26,369 nucleotides of DNA from Larix sibirica (GCA_004151065.3 NWUY0300007421.1:34771-61139), one strand, 5' to 3'; shown: positions 11,219-23,581, counted from the first letter of the stretch. Program-made: numbers and translations. Notes: a model not told the origin generated them from the letters alone.

Positions 11219-11356
11219 GGGTTGCAAAAAAAACAGTAGGAAATCGTGGCAACGTTGGATAGTTGGGTTGTAGTGGCAATAGTTAGTAGTGACAATAATG
11301 TTATAAAGTTGGGTTGCAATAGAAATAATAGATAACTACAATAGCATTGCCAAATT
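11219..11356 (+). repeat. Degenerate 46-bp tandem repeat, three units
   Basis: The hexamer gggttg starts units at 11219, 11265 and 11311, exactly 46 bp apart, and the units share a caa-gtt-agtt type tail. Flanking DNA may hold more decayed units. It lies in the non-coding part between protease and PPT, where gypsy elements often carry minisatellites. Confidence 0.5.
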
Positions 11357-11632
11357 GGATGACCTTCTTAGTGAATTAAGGTTGACTTGTAGTAGCAACA
11401 AGAGGTAGTGGCATTAGCATGGGCATCCAGGAAGTAGTGTGTGGAAGAAATTGGGAAAGGAACCTTTGTTCAAAGGTAGTTTGGGTAGGGAAGTGAACAA
11501 CTACAAAATGATTTTGGAAATGGTATTATAAAGTGGTTGAAGGAATTGACCGTAGATGGATGTGATAATTTGGGTAGAAAACCTTAGAAAAATAAGTTCT
11601 TGAAGATGTTGTTTGGGACATCAGTGACTTTA

Positions 11633-12851
11633 AGTGGGGGAGAATGTAAGGCCCTTTCCTTGGATTTGGCAATGGGTAGCTCCAATCGTTTGTTGAGATG
11701 GTACGTCATTGGTGGGATTTGGATGTTTTTTATGGTAGATTCCAAGGTTGGATGAGCATGCTTTAGGTAATATTGCATGATGGAAAGGCATGCCTAAGTG
11801 ATGGATGGTTTGGTAATAAATTTGGCTAAGTATGGAAGAAAGATGAGAGTTTTCATTTGGGGAGTCTTATAGAGGATGAAAAATGAATTAGATGATGGAA
11901 ATCCCTTGGTTCATGGGAATGTGGGTAGTGATTCCTTGACTTGGGGTGTAACACTTTCATCCATGGGAAAACATGGTTAGGTAGTTGGTCATGCATCACA
12001 AGTTGGATTGATGAGTGCTTGCAATGAAATGCAATAGAAGGAAGGGAAATAGGTCCCTTGGACATTATGCAAGCAATACAATTGGACCATCGGATGAAAA
12101 ATATGGCTGGGACACCTTGTGAAAGAGGGTGCATGATATGTTAGATATGTAGACCCAAGGGTTCAAAGACTTGGCATAAAGATGGGAAGATTGCACATTG
12201 GGTTCACTTTATAAGAAGGCAGTACAAGAAATCATTCACTGAATAAATATGATACCTAAATTATGCATAGTCATTCAAGAAGAAGATTCAAGTTTGGTCA
12301 TTGATAAAATGGTGGACAAGGAGTTATGTGATTGTGTTAAGTCTGGGGTTTTCCTAGTAGACTACTTGGACATTGGCTGAGTAAACTATGGAAGAGCCAA
12401 GGTATGCAAGAGGCAGACTTGAAGATGCTTCAGGGGTTGTATTGTGCAATTCTTTTGAGCTAAGTTATTGAATATTTTCTAGGTCTAATATATCTAGGAT
12501 TATTTAAGGTCATGGTTAAATGTGTGCCTATTATCAAATAACTTGGATTTATTGAACTTGAAAAACTAGCCAACTATAGCTTAACACATAGTTATGGGAA
12601 GACCTTACGTGAAAAGGAACAGTCCGTTTGTAGTAAGTGTAGGTTCGCTGTGACCTTGAAATTGAGGCAAGGTAGTGTCTTACGAATGCAGGTGCAGAAA
12701 GTGAAAAAATTAGTTATAGGTCCATGACACCTATCTTGAGAAACAATTTTAGGCTTCCTTGTGCACTAGATTGTAGGTCAAATTTATACAAGAAGAGTTC
12801 ATGTAGTCACCTTTCCCATTTGTTTTGAAGCTTAACTAGCCACATCTATTA
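11633..12851 (+). mobile_element. Polypurine tract and 3' LTR start of the gag-protease element
   Basis: The purine run agtgggggagaa at 11633-11644 directly precedes TGTAAGGCCC at 11645, the usual PPT-to-LTR transition of plant gypsy elements (LTRs starting TGTAA). Within the LTR, a TATA-like tttataag lies near 12208 and aataaa at 12242-12247. The 3' end of the LTR is not identified; 12852 is the latest possible end because another LTR begins there. The minus-strand frame at 11853-12134 is a shadow. Confidence 0.6.
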
Positions 12852-12970
12852 TGATCCTTAACTATTAAACTTGAATCACAATGAGATCTAAAAAATTATC
12901 CACATTTTATTAATATAAAAAAAAAACCTTGAAGGGAGGGAAACACCTTACAATGATCCTTTTATGAAAG
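12852..12970 (-). mobile_element. Truncated LTR of the small minus-strand element (copy 1)
   Basis: It is identical to 23582-23700, the first 119 bp (plus-strand order) of the left LTR of the element at 23582-25785. It stops at the N at 12971, where unrelated sequence begins, so the copy 1 contig ends in mid-LTR. Confidence 0.85.
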
Positions 12971-13156
12971 NGCTCAAGGAGGTTGTTTATGTAGTGATTT
13001 TTCTAGCCGAATTTGACTTCTCATCTCATGCAAAGATTCCACAGCGCAACGCAAGAATTTACAGCTATTATTATTATTATTAGTATACACTATTCATTGC
13101 TGTCTCTTCCATTTGGGTGCATAAAATAACATGTATTTTATTTTTAATGTTCACTA

Positions 13157-13310
13157 ATGGCGTGTGTGATGAGCGTGCTTCCAATTTTGTCATTTTCCGG
13201 ATATCCAATTAGCTTTGATATATCATGATGGATGGCGTGTGTGATGAGCGTACTGCTGCTTATTCAAATTTGCTATTTCTTAATATCCAATTAGGATGTT
13301 ATTGTGATGG
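13157..13310 (+). repeat. Two-unit degenerate repeat, period about 75 bp
   Basis: Units at 13157-13231 and 13232-13310 both begin atggcgtgtgtgatgagcgt, carry atatccaattag about 44-51 bp later (13201 and 13283), and end in gatgg. Confidence 0.75.
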
Positions 13311-13390
13311 TACTGAGGATTCTAATGTGAATATGACTCACCCCTATTAAATTTTTAGCCATACATTTGACCTTGAAATAAAGCTATATG

Positions 13391-13470
13391 GGGACGGTTA
13401 GTAGTATTTAGACAATAAAATCTTAAGATATTAGACAATCAAAGCATTGGTTCGACCCCCATAATAAGAA
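13391..13470 (+). other. tRNA-like or SINE-like fragment with perfect B box
   Basis: ggttcgacccc at 13449-13459 fits the Pol III B-box consensus GGTTCGANNCC exactly. The preceding 60 bp (from ggggacggttagtag) has tRNA-like spacing, but the A box is weak and acceptor arms do not pair, so it is not a working tRNA gene. A decayed tRNA-derived SINE head is likely. There is no poly-A tail or TSD that I can see. Confidence 0.35.
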
Positions 13471-13506
13471 ATTCAGTCGGACGTAACGTAAAGAAAAGGT
13501 ATTAAG

Positions 13507-13931
13507 GTTTTCAATACTGCTTAACGACCGCAAGACAATTACAATATATATTTTTAAACTGAAAAAGGAACCAGAGCGTGAGGACGTCACCGTTGACGAT
13601 ATTGTGGATACACGACATTTGATACTCACGCCATCTGCAACGTCAAGTTCCACGGGCGCGTGATATAGGGCACTCAAATCGCCCGGGTATTCCAGTGAGT
13701 GGTATTTTGGCGAGGCACAGTTCCACTTCCTTCTCGTCATTTTTTTGGAATTTCGACCATTTGGGTCGTCTTAAAATGGGCCAAAACCCCTAGGGGCACA
13801 GTTCCATGGCATAGTTCCGCAGTAAATGAAGGTGGAACTACAATTCTGTCGGTTTTTATAACCAGATCTAGGGAACAAATTGCCGGAAAGCGGGACGATT
13901 TGAGTGTCAGTTATCCCACGTCGTGTATCTA
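13507..13931. mobile_element. Left-truncated copy of the Mutator-like MITE
   Basis: The interior, right inverted repeat (13891-13920) and right TSD (13921-13931) are present. The left arm and left TSD, seen at 2691-2775 for copy 1, are absent. Confidence 0.8.
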
Positions 13932-13935
13932 TACC

Positions 13936-14330
13936 CATTACAAATAGGTTTTATAAATACTTTGATTTGATATCCCAAAACTAATAATGAACAGGCCTAA
14001 GAAGCACAGTTTAACAGTATGTTTTTAGGATATGCAATAACTAAATGTGGAACAATGTTTTCACCTAACATCCAAATAAAGTGATTCAAGTTTTGTTTTA
14101 AACTAGAATCCAAGGCCTATCTCCGTTATAAATAGGATTTGAATATGTAATGAGTTGGTATGTGAAATATGCTATTGAACAATCGAGATGTGTAATTATA
14201 TCAGTGTAGATCTCATGACAAGCAGTCACTAATTTGGGCATAACTTTTCATCTGACATCAAAATGAGGTTATTCAAGTTGGGTTTTGAGCTATATTCCAA
14301 GATATATCAACCTTAGAAACATGTTTTTAA
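13936..14330 (+). repeat. Diverged 187-bp tandem repeat (copy 2)
   Basis: Second copy of the repeat at 3206-3600. The 855 bp that follow (to 15185) show nothing recognisable, as in copy 1. Confidence 0.5.
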
Positions 14331-15185
14331 AATGTTTTCATTTAACCCCCCAAACCTTGACTATCCCAACTCTATTTTTAGTAGGTTCACGAACTCAATT
14401 TCCTACAAGAGTTTGAAAATCATGTTATGTATCTTAAAATGTCATTTGACTGCATAAAATTTTTGGTGGGTGTGTTTATGATGATCTAATGAGTCTATCC
14501 CAAAAAATATCTAATACCCATCGCGTAGCTTTTGTAATATGGATTTCAAAAAACTTACAACGGCTTGAGGAATTTATAGCAATTATTGAAATTCAAATTT
14601 GTAATTTGCATAGCTTACCTTGAGGTCCTTTTAGAAACATTATTATCCTTTATTTTTTTCCACCATCAAATGCATCCCTTCTCCTATATATCTACCTACC
14701 AATGGGTTAGTGGATAGAGTGGTTCTTACTGCACCATGAAATATTCTTGATGGAGTTATAATTTATCTCATGCATCTATATGATCTAATTTAAATGCATA
14801 ACACTACATATGGGTTCACAAAGAAGGTATTCAAAAATTCCCCTTTTCTTATCACTATACCATGTGTTCATCTAAAACTAATGCAAGAAGTACTATTGAA
14901 CCCTTTGGCATCTCCCTAGCAAAAACACCAAAAAAAATCAATCAATTTATATGTCTAAGTCATGTTACATTTATCATCAATTCAGAGTAAATAATCTTTT
15001 GAGATGTCAACATTGTATGTGCAGGCTAACAATTGCATGCCTTGCATTAGTTTATCTAGTATGATTCTAAGGAAAGGAAAGTACTAAATACACTCTCAAA
15101 GCAATACAAAAAATCATTCATCCATTATATTTTTATTTATTGAGATTGAAACATTCCAAATAATAGGTTACAATCATCGCTCAAT

Positions 15186-15419
15186 TCCAAGATTAGAAGC
15201 CTATGGGGGGTAGCTCAAGTGGTTCTGTTGAAGTTGTGAAATTGGTTGTGAATAGTAGGTCATGTGTTTGATTCCCCCCAACTTTCATTGTGCACCATGA
15301 CTTGGGACTTGTGGTTGAACCTAGGGTTATAGTGGTAGTGATATTGGACTCTGTGTCATGCGAGTACCACCCCAAACTCCATTGTTGATTCCCTTGGTCA
15401 AAAAAAAAAATCCAAGATT
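15186..15419 (+). mobile_element. tRNA-derived SINE (copy 2)
   Basis: Body 15195-15410 with A box at 15211-15222, B box at 15265-15275, ten-A tail and TSDs tccaagatt at 15186-15194 and 15411-15419. It differs from the SINE at 4456 by one base (15256 t instead of c). Confidence 0.85.
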
Positions 15420-18400
15420 TGAACGTTCATGCAATGGTTCCATGAGCAATCAGTTTCAGTTACACTCAATGAGGGAATTCTCTCTATAGATTTTAAACAC
15501 GCTTGCACAAATGAAACACACCACACTTGCATGAAAAACACTCTTGGAAATGACCATGTACTTGGGCATCGATCACACAACTAGTACCCTACTATCACCA
15601 AGTTATCTCTTCACATAATTTCAGAATTTCCCTCTTTCCACGAATCATAAAAAACTAAATAATGTTGCGGCAAAATAAACACACCACACTTACATCAATG
15701 TAAAAAAAACTATGAAATAAGATAAATAAAACATACATTGAAATAAAATACCACCATGTTCTCATGGAGCGAGCTCTTTCTCCTTATAAGAATTCATGAC
15801 AGCAAATTAAACTATAGCATCATAAAATTAATCAAATCATAAAACTATAAAATCACAATCTATGAGAAACAAACTCTCAAGAAGTTTTATTTATTCCATC
15901 ATAAGTTGCACATATGCTCCAAGAACCCCCCTCATAGAATGGAGAAGGCACTCTCTTTTATACATGAATTTTCCTAAAAAGTGAAATAACAAATAATAAA
16001 TTCAAATCCACAAATCTCTTATGTGGTTCAACAACTTGCTAACAATTAGCAACTAGAAATTAGCTCATAATATCTCCAAGAGCTTTGCTAACAAATCTTA
16101 TCAAGAGTTCCAGTATTCTTACATATCCAAGACATTTGAATGATGATCCCAAATCCATAGCAAATCTTCAATAGTTGAAGAGAAAATTCAAATTTGACCA
16201 ATGGACTGGAAAAAAGTCAAAAATATGCATTGCTACAAGAACTATATGTTTATGTAATTACTAGAAAACTAGCCTAGTTTTCAAAGATATGTTAGAATAT
16301 GTTCTTTTTCCAATATATTAATCATAAATTATCATAAAATACTAAAAGAAGTGCATTGGAAAAACCTTGATCCTAATCCCACATATAAGCATTACAATGT
16401 AATAAAACAAGGTTATGGGTAAGTGAAAAAGGATTAAAAATAAGGGAAAAAGGGTCTTAAAAACATGGCAATTGTGTGCCTCAACAATTATGCAAAGTGC
16501 CTAAGATATATTATTCTTAACCATAATGTATATGCTTGTTTGATGGAGGAGGGTTTTTTCACACAATGGTTTTGAAAAAAATATAAAAGCACTTGTGCTA
16601 TGGCTTCTAGTGTCCTTCAAATGTAATTGGACCTTTCAAAGTATGTCCTTAGTTGGAGCCTGAATCCATCAAAGATGACAAGTGAAGGTATGAAAGAATC
16701 GATTGTAATGAAGGAATTGGGGTTGAAACTAGTTACATTTTCCAACAACCAACACTATTATATTAGGTGCAAATGCAACTCACAAATGCCAACTAGGTAG
16801 AAATCCTAGTTTTTGGCCATTGGGTTATCTTTCGAAAGTGCGGACAAGGTACTCTTAGCCTCTAAAAATAAAGTATGGAAGTCAAAAGAGGGTTCAGTGG
16901 CTCTACGAGAATAACAAAAACCACTTGTCTTTATTATATGACCCCATAAGGTACATATCTTTGTCTTGTTTTTTTTAACACTTGGAATGAAAGGATTTTA
17001 AGCTCCCTATCCTAACTCCGATTATAAATTGTTTTGTGAGCTCTTTGTGGAGGCCTTAAGTAAATTAAATAAACACGTTGCTTTTTTTTAAAGGGCATCA
17101 TGAACTAATGTTTTTAAGTTAAATGGTGTGACAAAGGATGTATTTCGTACTTATCACTCTTTCTGATTCACAAAAATCACTCTATCGGTGTAAGGTGAAA
17201 ATCATAATGGAATGAAAAGGATATTTATGTCCTTCATGTGTGTGCTTCAAGTGACCAAACGACAATGTGTGAAGTAAATTACTTGCAATCAAATTGCTTG
17301 AAATAAGAAATCAAAAGGATAAATGATGTGAACTTGGGGTTCTTACATTGTCTAATTAATTTCTAAGTGTAACATACTTAATGAAAAATAAACTACACTA
17401 AATGAGAAAGTGATAAGGAAGGTATTGCACTCCATCTTCCCTTTTTGGTTTTCTAAGACTACTTGTGGGAAAAAAGAGGAGAGCATACTAGAGAGGAAAA
17501 GAGTTTTTAGGTCATTTATTTGTGTGATTGGTGATAACATAAATAACTTTGTAAAACAAGTAAAATGTTATATTTGATGTGTGATTTTTTCTTTTCTTAA
17601 AAGAGTGGAAACAATTGCAAGTGGTAAGTACTTGTGAACTACCTAGCTATTTCTTCAAAACAATCATAAGAAAAGTAAAAATATGATAGTGAAAATAAAA
17701 TCCTAATCTATGCATCCATGTGCAATGACAAGTAAAAAACAATCCATGTGGTATAGTGTGAGAAATTTTTATCCTCCCCCTATCCTCTATATGATTTAAT
17801 TACTAAGAATGTATGATAAAATGTAATAGAAACAGGAGAAACAAGCTAGTTCATGAATAACTAAAGTTGCTCCAAAATTGAGTGAAATCACTTAAAAAAA
17901 TGGCCAAAAACAAGTTTATGGCTATCTTGTGTGGATTGTTTCATGGACACTCATGAAAATATCACATAACAACAAAGAAATAACTATGGGATTTAATTGT
18001 GTAGCTAAGGCGTGAGACTTGGTGTAATTGTGCAAGGGGGTAATGCACTTGACCGTGAGAAACTTCCCGACAACTAACTGACAAGACTTTTTGCAATTGC
18101 ATAAAGGGTATTGAACCCAACCATGGGAAATTGTCCCACAACTATCCGGTATGAACTCATAGTATTCATGGGTATCGAAGGATACCTTGTATTATTTTGT
18201 GAGACACAAATGAAAACATTTGTGCAAGATAGTAAACTGATTGAAAATGGAATTTTGAGAATCCCAAATCCTCCGAAGGATTGTTGGGTGAAGGGAAATG
18301 CTAGTTTTTTACCTTGCAAGTGACCAAAGGTTAGAAAGTAGCTAAAAAAAACCTAAAAAATAATATTTAAATGAATCTAAATATAAGTGGAGTTGCCAAT

Positions 18401-19358
18401 CTATATTGGGGGATTTTTTGCATTGGTGAGAAAAAATATTTTTGTTCTAACTAAGTTGTGAGCTAGACAATAGACAGTGATTAGTAGTGAGACTAACACA
18501 AGAATCCTCCAAAACGAACATAAGAAAATAGGAAGCATACAAGCAATCATTCTACAAGAATAATCACAAGAATGTCATTAAAACATATAGAGTGGAGGGA
18601 AACAACAATACTCATATATTAGTCCAATGGAAAAGCATGGAATATGTGATATCACCTAGTGAGAGTATTTGGAAGCAAGCGTCATGTGGCACTTTCCTTA
18701 GGATGGGTCATTTTCCTTCTTGAAATATTTTTCTAACAATGGTGAATGAATAATAGTTGTATCCTTGAGGATGAAGCTCATGAAATCATGAGGGAAATGA
18801 ATGGTAGAGATGAGAGAGTGAGATTTATGGCCTCCAATCTCATTTCTCCAAGATAACCTTGCAAATATTCTTCTTCTTTGAATGCTACCCCATGGATTTC
18901 ATTTATAGGAAAATTATATGCTCCAATGAATAACTAGTTAAAATGTGAATACTTCTCATTTGAAAGTAGGATCCCAATGATTGATGGAAACTTGGGAAAC
19001 CAAGGCACTGTTCATTAATGATTTAAGTGCTCAAATTCATAATTTACTAGTACCTCATAGAGTTGTCTAAACTATGGCTATGAGCCTTCAATGTGCCCAA
19101 TCAAGTTGAATTCCACATACTTATAGGAATTGTGCGGGTAATGAAGGATAACTTACAAAACACCACAAGTGTAGCACAACAAGAATAACATAATTGAATA
19201 AAACATGGTTTTAATAATTTTTTCTTCAATTGAATGACGTGATTAAAGGATTCATGAGGTAGTAATGTTAAACTGATTTTTCCAATTGATGATGCTTTTG
19301 TATATTTTGCTCAATTGTTTCTTATGACTGAAATTAAGGTGAAGATATTTATGAAAGG
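15420..19358. other. Copy 2 of the gene-free stretch
   Basis: Matches 4690-8628 except for one base (18580). It contains the 69-bp degenerate repeat (18026-18163) and no recognisable gene. Confidence 0.5.
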
Positions 19359-22300
19359 TGGTATCAGAACTTATTCTTCAACCTTTTTCTAGAGGAAAGT
19401 TGGTATCAAAGCAGATTCAAGCCCTATTCACCACATCTTGACAAACTTGGAAATAATAGGATTTTTTAGGGTGAGTTTGATGGATAGTTGCATGGGTCAC
19501 TTGAAGACAAATTAGAGAATATTTGTACCTTAGTGTAACAAGAAGCTGATATGAATTGTTGCACATAATATTGGAAAATGTTTGTGTTTTCAAACTGCAT
19601 AAGCTAAGTGGATCTTGTAAAATCCACAATGAAGTGCATCGATGGTAGAGTTGCAGTAAAAATTTGGGTGAAGAAAGGATTCTTGGAACACATGCTTGGT
19701 GCCATGGAATTTGAAGTGAAAAGGGTGAAAAATAAGTCTTGCATACTTTAATAAATTACTTTAAATGTTTATATTGTAGTGTGGATGGCACATAATAAGA
19801 GTTTATGAAGACAAGGATGAAATCTAAAATGTTTAAGTTCAGACAGTTGATCTGAGAGCTCACAGAAATGACCCAACATGATAGCACACAATCTAAATCC
19901 TTGGTATAAAGGTTGAAAGCCACGATGAGTCAAGTAGAGGCATAGTTGAAAAATGATTTGGATTCATTTAAAAGGAAGGATGACAACATCACAACAATGA
20001 AGTAATCAAAATTTCCTAAGCGATCCATAGGTAAGAATGTTTCCTATTTCCTTTGTTAGAAGAACCATTTTTCTATAGATTGTCCTTTGAAAAAGAAGTT
20101 GGAAGACTTGGATAAATTCCAAGTGAAATAGAATTTGAAGGTGAAGTCAACAACCTTGAGAGCATACCAAGTGAAAAAAACTTCAAAGATAGTATTGGAG
20201 GCTCCATGTGCCATGACAATAGGTTTAGGTAAGTTCATTGCAAAAGGTCATCAATGAGATTTGCAAGGAAAAGGCGTGCATGAACCTTTTTTTTGTCAAT
20301 GTAACCATGATTTAGTTGAACGTGGAAGCCTTGGTAGACATTGGTGCAACCCATAGCTCTGTAAGTGAACATACTTCTACAACACTTCATCGTAGACCAA
20401 AGAGTAGCATGGAAACATCCAAGGTGGCGAACTCAACTGTGAAACCAACAACATGAGTAGTTTGTTCCACACATTTGAAGTTTAGAGAATAGTTTCAAAA
20501 TTTGGACTTCAAATTAACTCTCATAATTGGGGTAGGACTTTCTCAAGCTTCCCAAAGAATTTATTATTCCTATGAGAAATATTTGATGTTATGGTCCATG
20601 GAATCAAGGCTTGTGGTGTGCCTCTGATGACAAGAAGGAAGTTGGGGAGGGTACCAGTAATGTCACCCATGAAGTTGATTGAGGGAGCCAATGAGTCCAC
20701 AAATAGGCCTTGTGTCATCATATAATAACAATAATACTTGGTTTTAGGAAAATGAACCCTAGGTGTTCAAGAAAATGTTTTCCACTAAGAGAGTAGGCTG
20801 GAAACATTGGAGACTTTGGAAAATACAACCTTCAAAAAGGTTGATCAGTTGTGTTCTTAGGTAAATGAAAGGAAAGACATTGGAGTCAAGGAAAATATTG
20901 CACCAACAATATTTGCAAGAGATTGTGACAAAAGCACTCACCAAAGTGTATCATGTGACACTTATAAAAATGCATTAGAGAAGGAAGTGCAGTTGAATGC
21001 CATGTTTTCAGTGGAAAATGACCTAAGTATTTTTTCTAGGTAGTGCAAGGAGGAACTCATACAACTATTCTCAGACACAAGATGTTGGAATGGTTGAAGG
21101 AAGGGTTGGTGAATCTAACCCTTTTTATAAACATACTCTCACATTGTGAAGAGAGAAAAGTTGAGGGCATTGTTGACAAATGTTTCATATGGATTGCAGT
21201 ACTTAGAGGTCCCTCAACCACCTATTCAAAAGAAGGAATGGAGTAAGTATACTAAGAGATGATCTAGGAAGAATCAAAAGAATACAATGGATGTAAAGGA
21301 TCCTTTAAAGGTTGTGGAATCAATTCAAAATGTTATTAAAGGTGAAGAGATGGGAGACGAATATTACCTAATTATGGAGCACCTAAAATTGTATATTTTT
21401 GTAAGTGTTGGGGATTTATGACTTTAAATTCACGATATACCCATTAGATAAAATATGTTACAAGCCAACTAGGAAGGAAGCAATCATTAGATACATAAGT
21501 GAGAAACACAAGTCAAATAGAGGAGGTACTTTGGTTGGCACTAGCAACGAAAGTCCATAATGGCCATCTTCTTCTTCACATTAAGTCTTGTTAGGTTCCC
21601 TATTTCCCATGAAGTGGGATAGTGGGCATGAAGGTGCCATGTAGTTGGTTCTTTGGAAAACTTTGTTGAGTTGTAGGAGGTAACTTGAAAACTTGGAGGA
21701 AAGGGTGGAGACCTTTTTGTTTGTTCAACAAATTTGTACAATATATTGAATGTATATGGAAATAATTTCTCCAACAAGAAGAAGTGCATTCTCATGGATT
21801 GAACACGATAGTTAGATAAATCACGAAACTAGTTCAAAACATGGGTATCAACAATGTTCAAAATCATGGCATCTTGGTTAAAGTACTATAGAAATAGTAT
21901 TGAAGAAGTGAAACATTAGATAATTGTACAACATTCTTAGTGAGGGATGGGTTGCAAAAAAAACAGTAGGAAATCGTGGCAACGTTGGATAGTTGGGTTG
22001 TAGTGGCAATAGTTAGTAGTGACAATAATGTTATAAAGTTGGGTTGCAATAGAAATAATAGATAACTACAATAGCATTGCCAAATTGGATGACCTTCTTA
22101 GTGAATTAAGGTTGACTTGTAGTAGCAACAAGAGGTAGTGGCATTAGCATGGGCATCCAGGAAGTAGTGTGTGGAAGAAATTGGGAAAGGAACCTTTGTT
22201 CAAAGGTAGTTTGGGTAGGGAAGTGAACAACTACAAAATGATTTTGGAAATGGTATTATAAAGTGGTTGAAGGAATTGACCGTAGATGGATGTGATAATT

Positions 22301-22374
22301 TGGGTAGAAAACCTTAGAAAAATAAGTTCTTGAAGATGTTGTTTGGGACATCAGTGACTTTAAGTGGGGGAGAA
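19359..22374 (+). pseudogene. Decayed gypsy-like gag-protease region (copy 2)
   Basis: Second copy of 8629-11644, with PBS-like sites at 19359-19370 and 19401-19412, zinc-knuckle remnant at 20054-20083, protease VDIGATHS block at 20334-20357, and the 46-bp repeats at 21949-22086. The same stops and frame changes are present, so both copies are dead in the same way. Confidence 0.75.
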
Positions 22375-23581
22375 TGTAAGGCCCTTTCCTTGGATTTGGC
22401 AATGGGTAGCTCCAATCGTTTGTTGAGATGGTACGTCATTGGTGGGATTTGGATGTTTTTTATGGTAGATTCCAAGGTTGGATGAGCATGCTTTAGGTAA
22501 TATTGCATGATGGAAAGGCATGCCTAAGTGATGGATGGTTTGGTAATAAATTTGGCTAAGTATGGAAGAAAGATGAGAGTTTTCATTTGGGGAGTCTTAT
22601 AGAGGATGAAAAATGAATTAGATGATGGACATCCCTTGGTTCATGGGAATGTGGGTAGTGATTCCTTGACTTGGGGTGTAACACTTTCATCCATGGGAAA
22701 ACATGGTTAGGTAGTTGGTCATGCATCACAAGTTGGATTGATGAGTGCTTGCAATGAAATGCAATAGAAGGAAGGGAAATAGGTCCCTTGGACATTATGC
22801 AAGCAATACAATTGGACCATCGGATGAAAAATATGGCTGGGACACCTTGTGAAAGAGGGTGCATGATATGTTAGATATGTAGACCCAAGGGTTCAAAGAC
22901 TTGGCATAAAGATGGGAAGATTGCACATTGGGTTCACTTTATAAGAAGGCAGTACAAGAAATCATTCACTGAATAAATATGATACCTAAATTATGCATAG
23001 TCATTCAAGAAGAAGATTCAAGTTTGGTCATTGATAAAATGGTGGACAAGGAGTTATGTGATTGTGTTAAGTCTGGGGTTTTCCTAGTAGACTACTTGGA
23101 CATTGGCTGAGTAAACTATGGAAGAGCCAAGGTATGCAAGAGGCAGACTTGAAGATGCTTCAGGGGTTGTATTGTGCAATTCTTTTGAGCTAAGTTATTG
23201 AATATTTTCTAGGTCTAATATATCTAGGATTATTTAAGGTCATGGTTAAATGTGTGCCTATTATCAAATAACTTGGATTTATTGAAATTGAAAAACTAGC
23301 CAACTATAGCTTAACACATAGTTATGGGAAGACCTTACGTGAAAAGGAACAGTCCGTTTGTAGTAAGTGTAGGTTCGCTGTGACCTTGAAATTGAGGCAA
23401 GGTAGTGTCTTACGAATGCAGGTGCAGAAAGTGAAAAAATTAGTTATAGGTCCATGACACCTATCTTGAGAAACAATTTTAGGCTTCCTTGTGCACTAGA
23501 TTGTAGGTCAAATTTATACAAGAAGAGTTCATGTAGTCACCTTTCCCATTTGTTTTGAAGCTTAACTAGCCACATCTATTA
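22363..23581 (+). mobile_element. PPT and 3' LTR start (copy 2)
   Basis: PPT at 22363-22374 and LTR start TGTAAGGCCC at 22375. Two of the four differences between the copies fall here (22630 and 23287). Confidence 0.6.

Larger units (their letters stand above)
8629..11644 (+). pseudogene. Decayed gypsy-like element internal region: gag and retropepsin, no visible RT or integrase
   Basis: After the PBS, several frames give gag-like fragments. At 9324-9353 a zinc-knuckle tail is seen (C, stop, KNHFSIDCPLKKK), with H-x4-C kept but the first cysteine lost. At 9550-9633, in another frame, it reads MNLFFVNVTMI, a stop, then LNVEALVDIGATHSSV. The VDIGATHS block (9604-9627) is the active site of a plant Ty3/gypsy protease (usual form D-[ST]-G-A-T-H-S), with the catalytic Asp at 9607-9609 and the second position changed to Ile. 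Downstream, NSTVKPT and a decayed flap region follow. From about 10300 to the PPT at 11633 no RT, RNase H or integrase motif could be found. The protease to PPT distance (about 2 kb) is shorter than a full pol, so those domains were deleted or the element was non-autonomous. Stops and frame changes make it non-functional. Confidence 0.75.
2777..12970 (+). repeat. 10,194-bp direct repeat, copy 1 (a whole contig between two N bases)
   Basis: This block recurs at 13507-23700 with a constant offset of 10,730 and no indel that I could find. Four single-base differences were seen by eye: 4526 (c against t), 7850 (c against a), 11900 (a against c) and 12557 (c against a). The block begins immediately after the N at 2776 and stops immediately before the N at 12971, so it equals exactly one ungapped contig. 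Its left end lies inside the MITE, and the MITE's TSDs match across the N, which supports that junction. Its right end stops 119 bp into an LTR (12852-12970) and is followed by unrelated sequence. Duplicate placement of one contig is the simplest reading; a very recent tandem duplication is the alternative. Confidence 0.97.
12972..13506. other. 535-bp spacer between the two 10.2-kb copies
   Basis: Found once in this window. It contains a short ATT microsatellite (about 13066-13083), a two-unit repeat (13157-13310) and a tRNA-like B box (13449-13459). It is bounded on the left by the N at 12971 and joins copy 2 at 13507 without a gap, in the middle of the MITE. No gene recognised. Confidence 0.7.

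Noticed and set aside
11853-12134. 93-codon minus-strand frame
   Set aside because: It lies antisense in the 3' LTR and one copy difference changes a residue; a shadow frame.
13391-13470. Possible functional tRNA gene
   Set aside because: The B box is perfect, but the acceptor ends do not pair and the A box is weak, so only a tRNA-like relic is claimed.
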